Shown: piece after piece, positions 11,051 through 24,204 of the stretch
Numbering within the stretch: position 1 is the stretch's first letter
Layout of the letters: each line of letters begins with the position of its first letter
DNA from: Buxus sempervirens
Taxonomy: Eukaryota > Streptophyta > Magnoliopsida > Buxales > Buxaceae
DNA: 64,000 nt
Assembly: GCA_947561395.2 (NCBI GenBank)
Contig: OX387187.1
Location: 18,767,829 to 18,831,828, forward strand
Direction: 5' to 3'
Notes under the pieces: model-generated
What the model saw: the letters and a program-made list of their open reading frames with translations, nothing else
Told to the model about the DNA's origin: nothing
The model's database searches: none
Translations under genes and position numbers: made by a program

Positions 11051-14000
11051 TTTATGTATGTATGTATGTATGCATGTATTCACGGGTCAGTGAATTATTG
11101 AAGTGAAGATTTGTAACCCATAATTATACCATGATACTCTTATCAAATAAATAACAGATTCCAATGCGGATATTTACTGTTTTAACCACTTTTTTGGTTG
11201 TACATATGCTGAATCTTGGACATGGTAATCACTAAATATGTGGGTAAATTCTAAAATATCCAGTGCAGAAAGGACCAGCATTGCATTATATGCAAGTCTC
11301 TGAAGTATTTAGCAAGAACTGCAAGCAGAAAATTAATGAGTGTTCAACAAGAGGAGAAACTCCACCCAAAGTTATGTAAACCAGGAACTGCTTCAGGAGA
11401 TTAAAATCTCTAGTTTAAATCATGACATGACTTCAGTATTGATCGAGCTTTGGGAAGATTAAAATTGAAGCTCAAGCAGATAAAAAATTCCACAAAATAG
11501 GAAAGTAACAAACAGAATGTAGCAATTACATTCTAGTTTCACGAGAAAGGCCTTGGAAAGGACAATTATAGAGCATATAAAGTGAAATGCCATAATTTTG
11601 TACACACAAGACAAGCATGCTTTCTATATCTAATTACCTGAAATATTGGAGATGGGAACCATTCAGGATCATCTGCATTTGTATCCATACTTAAGTACAT
11701 GTCTGCACTTAGCTGGGTATGGCCATCTTCTGTGAAGAGGAGATCAAGAGCATGTTGTCGACAGAAGCTATCTCGCAACCTATCAACACTGCGTTGAAGC
11801 CGCCTCTTCCATTCCCTTTGCTCTGGAAGACGATTCTGCCTATCTGAAGCTCTTCTAGGGGGATCATCATTTCTACCAACCTGATTCAAAGGTGAAAACT
11901 TCATGGCTGCACGCGGAAGCAGCTCATCTGCTAATAAAGATGCATTTGCCAACAATGCTAGCTGCTGCGCTTCAGTCTCTGCTATTCTAACAATTTTATT
12001 TACAGTACCTTCTAAATTTCCTTCGTCCTCCATTGAACCTGGCAATGCAGTTATGAGCAAATTAACATAGGAGCTGAATACTTGTAAAATACCTTCCAAT
12101 GTTTGACCTTCCAACTGCAGGCTCACCAGTGGCCCCACATCCTCAAAGAATTCCTGAAAATAGTTCCAGTTGTAATGCTTAATTGATTAAACTGAAAACT
12201 ACAAGAGCATAGAATGAATAACAAAAGTTGAGTTTGATTCATGATGGCATCACATATAACATAAGATGAATATTTTCACCATAATGAATGAAATCAGTAG
12301 TTAATCAAGTAAAATAACACAAAGCCTCCATGTTTTATACATCTTATAGATATATAGCTAATCAAGAAAGTAAATATAACAAAGTTCCCATTCAGAAGTA
12401 ATGAATTTTAGTATGATGAACAACATAAAGAGAGCCAACCCCTTCAATGTTCCAAGAGAGAATTTTAAACAGGAGACCAATATGTTACCTGAACCATTGA
12501 GTTGAATCGATGAGCACTGGTTGAAAGCTTTAGTTGAGTTGCAATAGCACTGCCAAGAGATGTGGTTGAAGATCTACCAGAGAGACGTGCACTAACCGGT
12601 AGATATGTGAGAACCCAGTCATCTGCAGCAGCTAATGCTGCACTGCTCTCTTCAATTCTTTTTAAATTGGCAAACAATGCTTGTTCAACACTGGGCCTAA
12701 AGTGTCTCAAGAGGACAGGACAAAGGGCCAACCCGCGAGCTTCTAACAATGAACAATGACCCAAGGCAATTTGAACACATTCAGCAGCAGCTCTTAGACC
12801 TCCTGCAGCTGCTGATGATGCTAATGCATGTCTCTTTACAAGAAGCGAAAAAGCCTCAGCCTGTCTGACAGACCAAGTCACAAGCTCAGATGAATACGCA
12901 GGCTCATCACCAAAGACGGCCAAAGAATCGCTTGCAGCTCGTGCAATGGCAACAAACACTAACTGTGAAAGGGCTGTGGTATATGCTCCTCCATATGAGG
13001 TCCCTGATGGACGAAGACATCGCAAGTTACACTGCAATTGCTGAAAATGAGCATTAAGAAGTAACGTGTGGGCACGGGGACCATCACCAAGCCTTTTGAG
13101 AGCTAAAATAGCTGTACGGAGTTCAACTCCACAAGCAGAAGGTTGACAAACGGCTTCAGCAAGCTGATCAGCCAACTTTTGTCTGTGTTCAGTTATTGTA
13201 TTCTGTAATGAAATAAGTGCAGCTGGGCTCAATGTTTTCTTGTCATTTGCTTTTTTGGCTATTCTTTCCCCCTCTTCAAGGGCATCCAAAGCTTCATCAA
13301 CTCTCCTCTCAGCCAATAAAACTTCAAGATTATCAGGAAATTCTACTGACCACTTTTCTATCTCAGAAGGTTCTTTATGTTCGAAATTAGATACATCTTG
13401 TTCTGTCAAACTTTCAGGGCTGACAGTCAATGAATCAACACGAACTCCTTCAGCTAAACCATGAACTAGAGCTGCCTGAGTAGACAACAAGTTTCTCATG
13501 GAAAGGAGCTCAACTTCAAGATCTGAAATCTCCTTTGATGTGCTGCAATTTCAAAGAAGACCCATGGCTCCACAGGTTATGTACCGTGATTGTGAGCATG
13601 CAAGGATAAAAAGTACATTAATTTAGCTATATTCACAGACTCTATCAATACATAACAAACTACAAACAGGTTTGGACATTTGAGGCAGTTATGGGTCTCA
13701 CTGTGTCAACCACGAGTCTTAAAGTCTTTTGCAGTCTTCTATTAGGAATTATTTATTTTGAATAAAGAATTTTATGTCTGAAGATTATTGTAGTAGATGA
13801 TTATGTATGCTACATTAACAAGAAGATATTTCTATAAACTTGGTGCTTGTGGATATGTTTAGTCAAAGCAAGAGTAATAAAGCTTGCTATTACATGTATA
13901 ACTGCAGATATGTATTTGTAAGATGAGAAAGAATAAAGTAGAATTTTCAGGCATCTCACATAATCTTATTTTTGTTATAAGATAGCTACGACAAATGGAA

Positions 14001-15931
14001 GTGATAAGATGGAATTTTGATGAGTGCTAATCCAAGTTAATCTGGGGAGAATAATTCAAGTGTCTCTTAACACTGTCATATGTATTATTGTAATAAATCA
14101 TAAGCATTGGCACTTCTCAGAGATCATAAGCATCAAGCTTGCATATTCATTCTCGAAATGATAGTTGGTATTTCAGTTTTCTTCAGAATCAAGCATATCC
14201 AGAATTCTTTTCCTATTTCCAAGGTTAGCAAGTAACTATTGCCATGGTACATCTACAGAAAATTGCATTATGGTTCAGAGACTTCTCTTCATTTTTAATT
14301 TTAGGATTTGAGGAAATAACAAGCACTGTCATTGTTTTCTAAATCTGTTTCTCCATTTCAAGAAGTTGGTCATATCCTCCAATGGATCTTTATTGTAAAT
14401 TAGAATCTTAATAACTAATAATAAGACCTGCCCTAAATTCACACCAGATATAACAGGATCCATGTTTTTTTTAATTAGCTGTGGTTGTATTGTAGCTACA
14501 AAACCATTAGATAAATAGGAATAAACATGAATGAGACGTCTGCAGATTGAAAATAGCTGAGATACAAGATAAATGCAACTCCAGATGCCACTCATATAAT
14601 TAAGCTTATAGCACTAACCGTATGAAAGCTGAGTAATTAGCATAAACGCTTTTACGCATTTCCTCTGCAGAAGCTTTCTTTAGGTCTACAAGGTATGAGC
14701 ACAAGTGCCGTATTTCCTGTTATAAGAATACAGAAAAGGTATACAACTCACTTCTTGCATATAGAGGACTGAAAACAGACTTAGAATCTTTAATCAACAT
14801 AAAGATCACACCCAACAGAGGAGCAAATACCTGACATTTGATGAACCTATCTTTCAAAACCTCACAAGATTAAGTCTATTGATTAATCGAAACTTAGATC
14901 ATCAAGACATTACGGACTAATCATTCTAAATCAACCACACCAATAGCAGCTTATGCACTAAAAATCATTATTATTTTCATCAGAAGGTGCTGAAAAGTAT
15001 AATTTTTATCACTCAAATGGCATACAGTTATTTTCATGAAATCAAAAAGCATTACTTCATTAGTCCACATCAGATACTGTAATTCTAGAAAGCATTAAAA
15101 CCTTGTTATACAATGAATAGGAAATGAGAATGAAACTTATTTGTAATACCAGAAATAGTCACTTGGAGCAAGAAAACAAGAAATGATCAATTGTGGCAAG
15201 GAAATACAGAAGCATAACTAATTCATGCATGGATTTTGAATTCCAAATCAGATTGGATAGTTGGACGTATTGAATCAGCAGCTGGACCCAAACCAGGCGT
15301 AATTAGACTTCTCTTTGGGGTTAAATGGCAATCCAAACAGCAAAACCAATCCATCTTGGTGCACTGGAACCCAAAACCTTAAGTTTCTATGAACACTCAT
15401 CCCCAGACAGAATCAATGACTGCTTGCAATGAAATTATCATCTTGCGTCCCAATTCACACTATCTATGATAATTGAGACATTCTAAACTGCAAATCAGTT
15501 AGAAAAAAAATAGGAAAATGATTTGAAAATTGAAACCTAATTAGGGATTATCAAATTATAAGACATGTATGCAATGGCAGATCAGGACATAATGTTCTCT
15601 TCAGCACTAGAACATATGATAAAATTACGCATTGAAGAACAGATTAGAAGAACCATAAAGAAAATAAATATGGAATGTAATAAAATGGGCATTACAGAAG
15701 AAAAAAAGGAGAATTGAAGTTATTAAAGTCTGAAACCTTTTCGCTCATGGTCTGGCATTTGGAAGTGACATAGCCGTCTGGATCGAAATGAGTGCCCTTG
15801 AATACCTTGAGCTTGTCGCTGAGTTGCAGAGCCTTCTCTTGGGCGGCCTGAAGATCGGTGGAATCATCTCCTCCTGCGACGCTGGGAGAAACAGGAGCTC
15901 TCGATCGAGAAGACTTAGCTGTTGAAGCCAT
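8759..15931 (-). CDS. EXO84B: Exocyst complex component EXO84B, seven exons, intact
   Basis: EXO84 is a subunit of the exocyst, the octameric tether that docks secretory vesicles at the plasma membrane. The coding exons, in transcript order, are 15737-15931, 14619-14716, 12489-13542, 11638-12153, 9892-10080, 9659-9795 and 8759-8921. All six introns have GT-AG borders and the phases join without a stop, giving 783 aa. Arabidopsis EXO84B is of similar length (about 750 aa). The Ala/Ser-rich N-terminus leads into [16 protein letters not shown] and [20 protein letters not shown], which match the N-terminal Vps51/Exo84 helical region. Exon 3 carries the conserved central part ([45 protein letters not shown]). 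Exons 4-6 carry [27 protein letters not shown] and [19 protein letters not shown]. The protein ends SHGSS with TAG at 8759-8761. The start is the first ATG that gives the conserved N-terminus. Choosing EXO84B over the A or C paralogues rests on remembered similarity. Confidence 0.95.
9093..9630. mobile_element. Mutator-like MITE in EXO84B intron 6
   Basis: This 538-bp AT-rich segment has imperfect terminal inverted repeats about 100 bp long. The left end GGGCTTTATGC is mirrored by TGGCTTTTTGC at the right, and TGCATCTATATC recurs inverted as GATATAGATGCA. A 9-bp direct repeat TATATTTTT flanks it (9084-9092 and 9631-9639), the size produced by Mutator-like transposases, although an A/T-only duplication is weak evidence by itself. 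It lies in the intron between exons 6 and 7 and contains no transposase. Confidence 0.6.
10905..11080. repeat. Compound (TA)n / TATCGATACATA / (TATG)n microsatellite in EXO84B intron 4
   Basis: Alternating (TA)n blocks are separated by the palindrome TGTATCGATACATA, followed by a long (TA)n and then (TATG)n. The tract is self-complementary and could form hairpins. The small open frames made only of Tyr/Ile/Val/Cys that run through it are by-products of the repeat. Confidence 0.95.
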
Positions 15932-16434
15932 TGTTTATTTGGATAGAAAATAAGTAAGAGTTTCCAATCAAATGGTAGAATCAAACAGGAAAATTAACCA
16001 AAAACTGATTCTATTTCTTCTTCGTATCTACATTTAAGGAACAAAACAACTAAACTGATAACGACATTTCAGAATTTGAGATCATTCATCAAACAGAAGA
16101 TTTTGTTTAGATTCAGAGACACAGATGAAGAAGAAGAAGAGAAAGTGTGGATTTGGGTTTGAATTGTTCTTGTTTGGCCGAGTCATCTCGAATTGTTCGT
16201 AACGGTTTTTAAACATCACATATTCGTAAGGATCGCTGGCTCGGTGATGCTGGGATTTCGCGGGAAAGAGAAACGTTGCGGTGGGTGCACCCTCACCGTT
16301 ATTATGATGATGTCTCAGATTTAAGGAACAAAACAACTCAACTGTCCACGTCAGCTCAGATTTCGGCTGAAGTGGCAATTTGTAATTTTTTCCTTTTTTT
16401 TTCTTTGGTAACCAAATATCCTTTTATATATTAA
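15932..16434 (-). promoter_or_regulatory. 5' flank and probable promoter/5' UTR of EXO84B
   Basis: This is the interval upstream of the EXO84B start codon, up to the Helitron terminus. Immediately upstream of the ATG the minus strand is A/T-rich with a purine-rich stretch, as is usual for a plant 5' leader. I cannot place a transcription start or TATA box with confidence. A 98-codon minus-strand open frame at 16082-16378 has no recognisable domain. Confidence 0.4.
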
Positions 16435-16475
16435 CTAGCAAACACCCCATGCGTTGCACGGGGATGCGTAAAAGT
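16435..16475 (-). mobile_element. Helitron 3' terminus (minus orientation)
   Basis: On the minus strand the sequence reads a hairpin CCCCGTGCAACGCATGGGG, then TGTTTG, then CTAG followed by T. A short GC-rich hairpin a few bases before CTRR at an A|T target is diagnostic of a Helitron 3' end. The matching 5' end (TCTATACTA-like) was not found to the right, so the element's length is unknown. Confidence 0.6.
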
Positions 16476-19400
16476 TATATATGATTTTATTCTCTATAAA
16501 TAACTATTGGATTAGTTCTAAGTGCAAAATATTCTTCCTCAACATTATTAACTGTTTGGGGCTATATGATTATTAATATCTTGAACATATATGCAGACAT
16601 CTAGCTATAACCACATATTATTTCTGGATTTTGGTTATTTACACTGTTTGGATGTCTAGAGTGTGAGAAAAGTATGTGAGAAAAGAAAAGAGAAAAAAGG
16701 TGAAAAGGAAACAGAAAAATAACTTTCTTGATGCTATTTGGATGTTATAAGAAAACTATATACATAGTTATTAATTAAAATCTTGTATTTTGTGTTTGAT
16801 AGCAAGAAATCATAATTCATCAAGTACTACCAAATTTTCAAGGGCAGCTTAATTCATATTTCATGATCTAGAGAAGATCAAGTTTTTTGGGTCCCATTGG
16901 TTTTACACTTGCTTTAACAATTTGCTATTGAAGACATATATTCTTGCAAGATCAAAATAATAGGTTTGTTTATTGGAGAAACATGTAGGTTAAAAGGTCA
17001 TTTGTAAAAGAGAGCATGTATAATAAACAATCAAAGCAAATGGATGGAAATAACTGCAGTATAAGGCGCTCTTAGAAATTATAGATGTCTATTGAAGATA
17101 TCAAGAGCATCTCCCTTCACCATCTCCCAACAAAAATTTAACATTTAAAAGTGAAACTACCCAAGCCTATATATTTATCCCTAACTCTTTAGTCACCAGC
17201 AGCTCCTCACCGAATGGATGCTCCAACTAAGGTCAAGTCCAATTTGATGTGGTTAGAGGTGAAAGTGGGATTTGGTCGCCGTTAGTGTTCGTCTGTGCCT
17301 AGCGTTTTTGTTGCTTCAGTGATACCCACTTCAACAGATTAATAAAAGGTACTCAGTAGTTACCCAAGAGGAGCACTTATCAATCTAGAAACTGAGCGTT
17401 TCTCCATATAGTCCGGCATATCAATTATAACTATAAGTTTTTCATCACTGATTCTGACATTGTAGAGACGAACTGGATAAAGGGGCTAACTTGATTTGTT
17501 GCAAGATAAACTGATGAATAAGGAACACACCTTGTCAAATCCTTTATTTCCTTTTGCAAAAAACGAAAAAGGGGAAGACTGCAATAATAGTGGTAGAAAC
17601 CATAAGAAAATAACAGAATGTTGGTTTCCTTTGCTATAGTGGTAAGACGACTGCAACATTAATTCTGAAACAGCATAATGGTTGTGGATCAATAGGTTTT
17701 GCAAGGACCGTAAGCTTGACAAATAGCTAGGATCGTTGCTTCACAAACAAGCACTAAAATATATAAATAAAATAATGAATTTGAAAAGAGGTTCTTGGGT
17801 ACCACCACTCAAATATGTAAATAAAATAATAGATAAAATTGAACAAATATTTGCATTGGTATTGGATTCCAACAGCACATCATGATATACTTCTGTGGTT
17901 AAGGTGCAATCCGTTTTTCATGTGCTCTAGGAGAAATGACAAGAAGTTCTGTGTTTGGACATGACATGATCTAGCTTTTTTACTCAGCTCTTAAAAAGCT
18001 TTCATCGTTTCCACATCGAAGCCGCTTGGCAATGGTGAAAACGAAGGATACCAAATTAAGTTAATCACTAAATCTTAGCTACGGAAGACATGCAATTATA
18101 TATATAAATACATGAGAAGATAAAAGCTGGATAAAAAATCATTGAGCCTCAAGGTTGGAGGGCTGGCGAGGATTATAGATACACAATAGAAAACGCACAC
18201 GTCCTTGTTGTAGTCGGAGGGCAAACCTTACACCTTGAGGCATTAGCTCCCATCGCTCAGGACCACCATCGACGGCTTCAAGCTCTGTAGATACTCTCTT
18301 TGTGTATTTCCTTGTCAACTTCATGATGGAGCATCAAATATATATATAATTGGACATGTAACATTAATGCCAACTTGAAAATGGGTTAGTACCCTTATGG
18401 TTGGATGTGGTGTCATCACTTCTCAAGGCTCAAGTTTTTAGAAAGATTGGTCCATTTCAACCGCAAAGTCCCTTAGCCCTCTTCAAGGAGTGAAATCAGC
18501 AACCCTTTTTAAGGAGTAAGAGAACAATATCCCATCAGCAGGTTCCGCCAAAAAAAGAAATGTACGTATAAAATCAGCAGCCACCTGAAATCCTCCACCG
18601 AACTAACCGAGAGATATTGGGTGGACTTTTCAAATTGATGTCTAAGCGTCATACCGAAGCTTCTAATTAGAAGTGTTGACGAATCGCTGCGCAGTACTTG
18701 CTTTACAAGTCCAGTTTAAAGCAGAGACTGTGGGAATATAAAACACTCTGTATCGCTTAATCTGTTTAAACCACATTAAGCAAACAAGAAAATTATAAAA
18801 ATCGAATTGGGTATCATTCTTGAGAGAAATATAAAGAAGAGAAATTTACTTCTCCAGGATGCCCTGCATTTTCTTCAATGCCACCCCCTAGTTCTGGCGT
18901 ATATCATATGAGACAACAAAATCCAAACAAACACACAACACTTTTTTTTTTGGTAACGTAACAAACATACAACACGAAGAAACAAAAGTTTAAAATATAA
19001 AAAAATAAGTAGGATCTGTTGAAATTACCAACCCAAAAAAAAATAAAAATAAAAGGATCGTTGAAGAGGTTGTTACAGAGATAAAGAAGGAAAAAACAGT
19101 GAAGAAGAAATGAAGAATAATCTCTCAAGCTGATGTTGCACTCCCAATACCAAGAAGAAGTTGCAAAGGAGAAGAAGAAAAACTGCAGCTCAACTGGTCA
19201 TTGATCCATTACCGTACTTCATATCATATACTTATAAAATACCACTGTATGACTCTTGTCTTCAATCTCAACCAACCTAAAGCCCAGCAAAAAGAGGAAA
19301 CAGATTATCAATAATACAACAGGAATAACAGACGATTATAAATCAGCCGAGAATTGTTACCAAAACAATAAATCAGCAGAGAATTACTTGGAAGATCCCG

Positions 19401-19842
19401 TGTCTCGAGGCTTAAGGAAAATGCGGCGACGATCGAGTTTGGAGGAGCAAGTGGGTTTGTGGAAGAAACCAATGAGAGCAATAAATAGAAGAGAGGAAGA
19501 GAATTGGAGGAGAATTTAGAGATGTTAATGTACCTTGGGTGGAGAAAGATCGCCATCAATGAGAGGACTTTCCGTTAAGTGCTAATTGATAGAGAAATTG
19601 CAAGTGATTTCATCACCATTTGCAAGTGATTTCATCACCGTTACGGAAGAGGAAGAGGCATTTGTTACAGTAGACAGATGTTTTAGCAGGTTTATAGCTT
19701 CTGTTTAGGATCACTTATTGTCTTCAGTTAGAGGATGAAATAAGCTGACAAGTCAGAGGAGGACGTGGATCTACCAGGATGCAGAGTTTGAGATTTCAAG
19801 CTCTGTGAGATCTTCAAGGAAGAAAGATGTAAGCTGCCATGT
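16476..19842. other. Non-coding region, no recognised gene
   Basis: The only frames worth mention are a 61-codon minus-strand frame at 18139-18324 with fairly non-biased codons and a pair of overlapping antiparallel frames at 19256-19559. Neither shows a domain I recognise nor obvious exon borders. Part of the segment may be the body of the Helitron ending at 16435. The right end (CATGT, 19838-19842) is the target duplication of the Copia element. Confidence 0.5.
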
Positions 19843-20117
19843 TGTTGTATTTTTTATAAGTCTCAAAATAGAGACTTGTTTTTAAATATTTTATTTTTAT
19901 AAGGTTATGTAGCGTTAACCTTCTATAACGTCAGGCGTATTCCGATTCTCCAACGTTATATTCCGATTCTCCATAGTATCAACTTCTTGTATCTCTTCAA
20001 TGTTCAACTTTCTTTTCTTTTTTGTACCAACGACCTCCTTCCCCTTAGCGTCTTGGCCTTGTATCTCATTCTGAATTCCAGCATTGAGTCAGGGAAATTC
20101 TTTCACTCTCTCCCACC

Positions 20118-20310
20118 ATGATTTATTTAGCTTGGAACTGTTGAGGGGTTGGGCGTCCCTCGACAAAGAGTTATTTGAAATTCCTTCTAAGGAAGTTCAA
20201 GCCCAACCTTGTGCTTCTTTCAGAAACCATGTCCTCGGACAAGGCTTCGGAGAGGGGCATAAGGCGCTTTGGTTTTAACAATTTCCTTTGGTTTCCTTCT
20301 CAGGGTCTGT

Positions 20311-20347
<37 letters not shown>

Positions 20348-23300
20348 CTGGATAATGTGGGATGACACGCTGCATATTGATGTGATCCATCAAGAATCGT
20401 GGATGGTGCACATGAGCATTAACCAAGGATCGTTGAGAGAGGAGCACCTCACCTTCATCCATGCCAGTCACATTATTGCTGATCAAAGATGCCAATGGAA
20501 TAACCTAAAGTTAATTGCTGAGGACCAGACATTACCATGGATCATTACCGGGGACTTCAATGTGGTGCTCAACGGTAATGAAAAAAGAGGTGGCAGTGGA
20601 ATTAAGGTAAACCAAGCTAACCTTTTCTTTGATCTTATTGATGATTGTGGGTTAATGGAAGCTCATCAAAAGGGGCTAAAATATACTTGGGACAATGGTA
20701 GATTTGGTCATACCAACATCAAGGAAAAGATCGATAGAGTGTTCTGTAACTCTGAATGGCAAATGAAATACCCAAATGTTGTGGTTACCCAGGAACCCAT
20801 TCTTGGATCGGACCATAGCCCTACTATTATCTCCACTGACCCTCTGAGGCCTAGAAGAACTAAGCCCTTTAAATTTGAATTCCTCTGGATGGAGCAACAT
20901 GGATGCAAAGAATTGGTGGAAGAGAAGTAGAGGGATGGGAACAATAGAAACAGAAACCAGTCAATTACTGACAAGCTTGAGATGCTAGGAATTCAGTTGA
21001 AAAAGTGGGGAAGGGATAACATTGGCAATATTCATAACAGAGTTCTGAGGTTATTTCATGACCTTAGGGACATTCAGAAAGACCTAGAGAGCTCTAACAA
21101 CCAAACCCTCCAGATTAAAGGTAGAGAGCTGAGAGCCAAGTATACCCTTGCCCTTAGACAACAAGAAATTTTTTGGGCCCAGAAATCCAGAATCCAATGG
21201 CTTAGGGAGGGAGACCAAAACACCAAGTTTTTCCATGTCACTACCTTGGCTAGGAGGCAAAGGAACAGGATTACCATGATAAAGGATTGCAACAACGAGG
21301 TCATCTCGGATCAAAAGGAAATCGAGAAGTGTTTTCAAGACCACTTCTCTGACATATACAGAGATGATACTAGAGAAAACCAGAGGGATCCTCTATTCTC
21401 CTTTAGCAACCAAATCACTGATGTTGAAAATAGAAGGTTGCTGCTACCTATCACTGATCAAGAGGTCAAGTCTACCATCAGTAATATGGGCCTTAGGAAA
21501 AGCCCTAGCCTTGATGGGTTTCAGGGGCTATTCTATTTGGAGTATTGGGATATTGTGGGCCTCAAGATATGTGACATGGTGAGAAATTTCTTCCGTTATG
21601 GCATCCTTGAGAGTGGGATCAACAACACCTTCCTCGCTCTGATCCCCAAAATCAATAGTCCTACTAAACCTTGCCACTTCAGACCTATTAGCCTCTGTAA
21701 CTTCAGCTATAAGATTATTTCGAGGATTATGGTCAATAGGATGAGACCTCTCATGAATCACATCATCTCCCCCAACCAAAGTGCCTTTATAGCTGGGAGA
21801 TCCATTCATGATAACATCACCTTAGCCCATGAGTTAATGCACCATATCAAAAGCAAAAAGAAAGGTAAGGTGGGTGGTTTTGCGCTTAAAGTTGACCTAT
21901 CTAAGGCATATGATAGGCTCAAATGGAGCATGGTTGAGAAATTTCTTAAGGCTGTGGGTTTTAGTAACCATTGGACCTACTTAATAATGCAATGTGTCAC
22001 TTCTGTGACTTATTTTGTGCTGGTTAATGGGGCCCCCCTCGGGGTACATCAAGCCATCTAGGGGTTTAAGACAGGGTGATCCTCTCTCACCTTATCTCTT
22101 CATCCTCACGCAACATGTCCTTTCTCAAGCTTTCCTGGAAGCTGAAGTCAATGGTACAGTTAAAGGGCTTAAAATATGCAGAAGAAGCCCTAGCCTCACG
22201 CACCTCATGTTTGCAGATGACTTGCTGATCTTTGGTAAGGCCACTGTGAGAGAAGGTATGAATGCTATTCAGATTATATCCTCTTTCTGTAATATTGCTG
22301 GTCATGATGTCAACCTCAACAAAACTGAACTTGTGTTGAGCCCTAACATTAGAGGCAGGGCAAAAGGCAACATATGTAGAATCTTTGGTGTTAGGGCCAA
22401 AACCAACTTCCATAAGTACCTGGGCATCCCTTTCCCTACCAGTAGAATCAATGAGGCTTATTTCTCTGATCTCATTGATAGAATTCAAAAAAGATTATCT
22501 TCTTGGAAGTCTAAGCTTCTTAACCAGGTTGCCAGATGTACTCTTGTTAATTCTGTATTGATGGGTATGCCTTTGCACTATCTCTCTTGTATTAAGATGA
22601 CTAACAATGTTTCTGAAAAAATTGAAAGGAAATACAGGGACTTCCTATGGGCAAAGCAGAATGGGGAGAGAAGTCTCCACACAATTGGATGGGAGAAAAT
22701 AGCCATGCCGAAATCTGCAGGAGGGCTGAACATAAAGAAAGTGAACCTGTTCAACTCGGCCCTTCTTGCCAAAAGAGCATGGGCACTAGCAAAAAATGAA
22801 GATAGCCTGTGGGTTACACACTTCAAAACAAAATATTTTCATAATTCAGAATTCTTGCAAGGACAAAAGAGAAACACATATTCAAAGATGTGGAAGCAGA
22901 TGGTGGATGTTAAAAACATAGTAGTGAAGGGGATGAGCTGGAGAATTGCTAATGGAGAATCCATTTCAATTCATGATCTGAGTTGGCTGCCCAAGGAGGG
23001 CTGCGATCAAGTCCCCCCAAATCTCTAGCACCACCAACATGTTAGGACTGTGGCAGACCTGCTGTTACCTCACACAAGAGACTGGAACATCAATCTCCTT
23101 CAAGAAATATGGCCTGAGTCCATGGTGCAAAGAATACGAACCATTCATATCAGCCACAACAGACCAATGGATGAGGTAATCTGGAGAGAAGGTAAAAATG
23201 GTAAGTTTTCAGTTAAAAATGCTTATGAGTTGTTAATTGAAAATGAGGACCTAAGAAGGGACAAGACATGGTGCAGGTTGTGGAAGTTGAAATGCCCACA

Positions 23301-24204
23301 AAAGATAAGGTTTTTCTTGTGGAAAGCCATCCATGATGGCCTTCCTACTAACGATATTTTCCAGCGCAGAATTGGGACCATTGCTCATGACTGTGTCCTT
23401 TGTAGAGAGAGACCTGAGAGCCCCATGCATATGTTCACAAAGTGCCATTTCACTAGAGCCCTGTGGTTTGCCTGTTCAGGAGGAAGGCTGGATAGCATTC
23501 AAGCAAGACCAAGCATCAAGCAATGGTGGGATGACAGAGTGGAGGAAGTAGATTACGAGGAAGAGAAGATAGTGGCTTGGGCGAACTGTTTCTGGGCTGT
23601 ATGGAAAGAGAGAAATAAGGTAATTTTTGATGGCCAGAAAGAGAACATTGACTCATGTGTGCGTTTTTGGAATATTTTACAAGAGGACTCGATGAGGATA
23701 ATCGGCACCACAAGACATAAACCAAGGCAGGAAAATGTTAGCATCAGATGGAAAAGGCCAGAAGGAGACAGAATTAAGGTCAATGTGGACGGAGCCTCAA
23801 GAAGTACCCATTGTCACGGGGCATGTGGAGTCATTATAAGGGGAGCTGAAGGGGAGTTTAAGGTAGCAGCAGCAGTAAGATTGGGGGTGACCTCTGCGTT
23901 GACAGTGGAAGCACATGGCATGCTTGAAGGAATCAAGATGTCAAAAGGACTGGGGTTCACCAAGCTTCAAATGGAAACTGATTTTGCTAGAATTGCTACT
24001 CTCATGAACAAGAATAGCGAGCCTCTTCCATGGACTATTGCGAACATCATCGAGGAAGCCTTATTCATTGCCTCCTCCTTCAGTTTTTTTTCTGTTTCGC
24101 ATGTGTATCGTGAGGCAAATGAAGTAGCTGATTGGTTGGCTAACTTCGCACTTGATGATTTCTCGTGTGTGGGGGTTTTTCGTCCGCCCCCATTCTTAGG
24201 CTGA
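20118..24204 (+). pseudogene. LINE ORF2: endonuclease-reverse transcriptase-RNase H, broken
   Basis: Translation starts at the ATG at 20118, where the sister LINE in this window also starts. The order is an endonuclease/exonuclease/phosphatase domain (ITGDFNVVLNG; GSDHSPTI), then RT (RPISLCNFSYKIISRIMVNR; catalytic FADD at about 22210-22221), then a zinc-binding RT-associated region (CPQKIRFFLWKAIHDGLPTN ... CVLCRERPESPMHMFTKC, about 23290-23440). A plant RNase H-like domain ends it (KVNVDGASR ... EANEVADWLANFAL, about 23780-24150). Lesions seen are TGA at 20142-20144, a 34-G run at 20312-20345, TAG at 20928-20930, a frameshift at the C-run 22033-22038 and TAG at 23026-23028. It is not functional. 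Confidence 0.93.
20312..20345. repeat. 34-base poly-G tract inside LINE endonuclease
   Basis: Thirty-four consecutive G residues encode a polyglycine run where the related LINE at 33.1 kb has only Gly-Gly (LSGGF). Flanking frame is kept on both sides. Confidence 0.9.

Noticed and set aside
10662..11106. Open frames rich in Tyr, Ile, Val and Cys
   Set aside because: Translations of the TA/TATG microsatellite in an EXO84B intron.
16082..16378. 98-codon minus-strand open frame upstream of EXO84B
   Set aside because: No domain or family resemblance, lies in the presumed promoter/5' leader, and ends in a low-complexity Phe run.
18139..18324. 61-codon minus-strand frame (MKLTRKYTKRVST...)
   Set aside because: Composition is coding-like, but it is isolated, short, and I recognise no relative or exon borders.
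19256..19559. Overlapping antiparallel open frames
   Set aside because: Mutually antisense, short, no domain; no evidence which, if any, is real.
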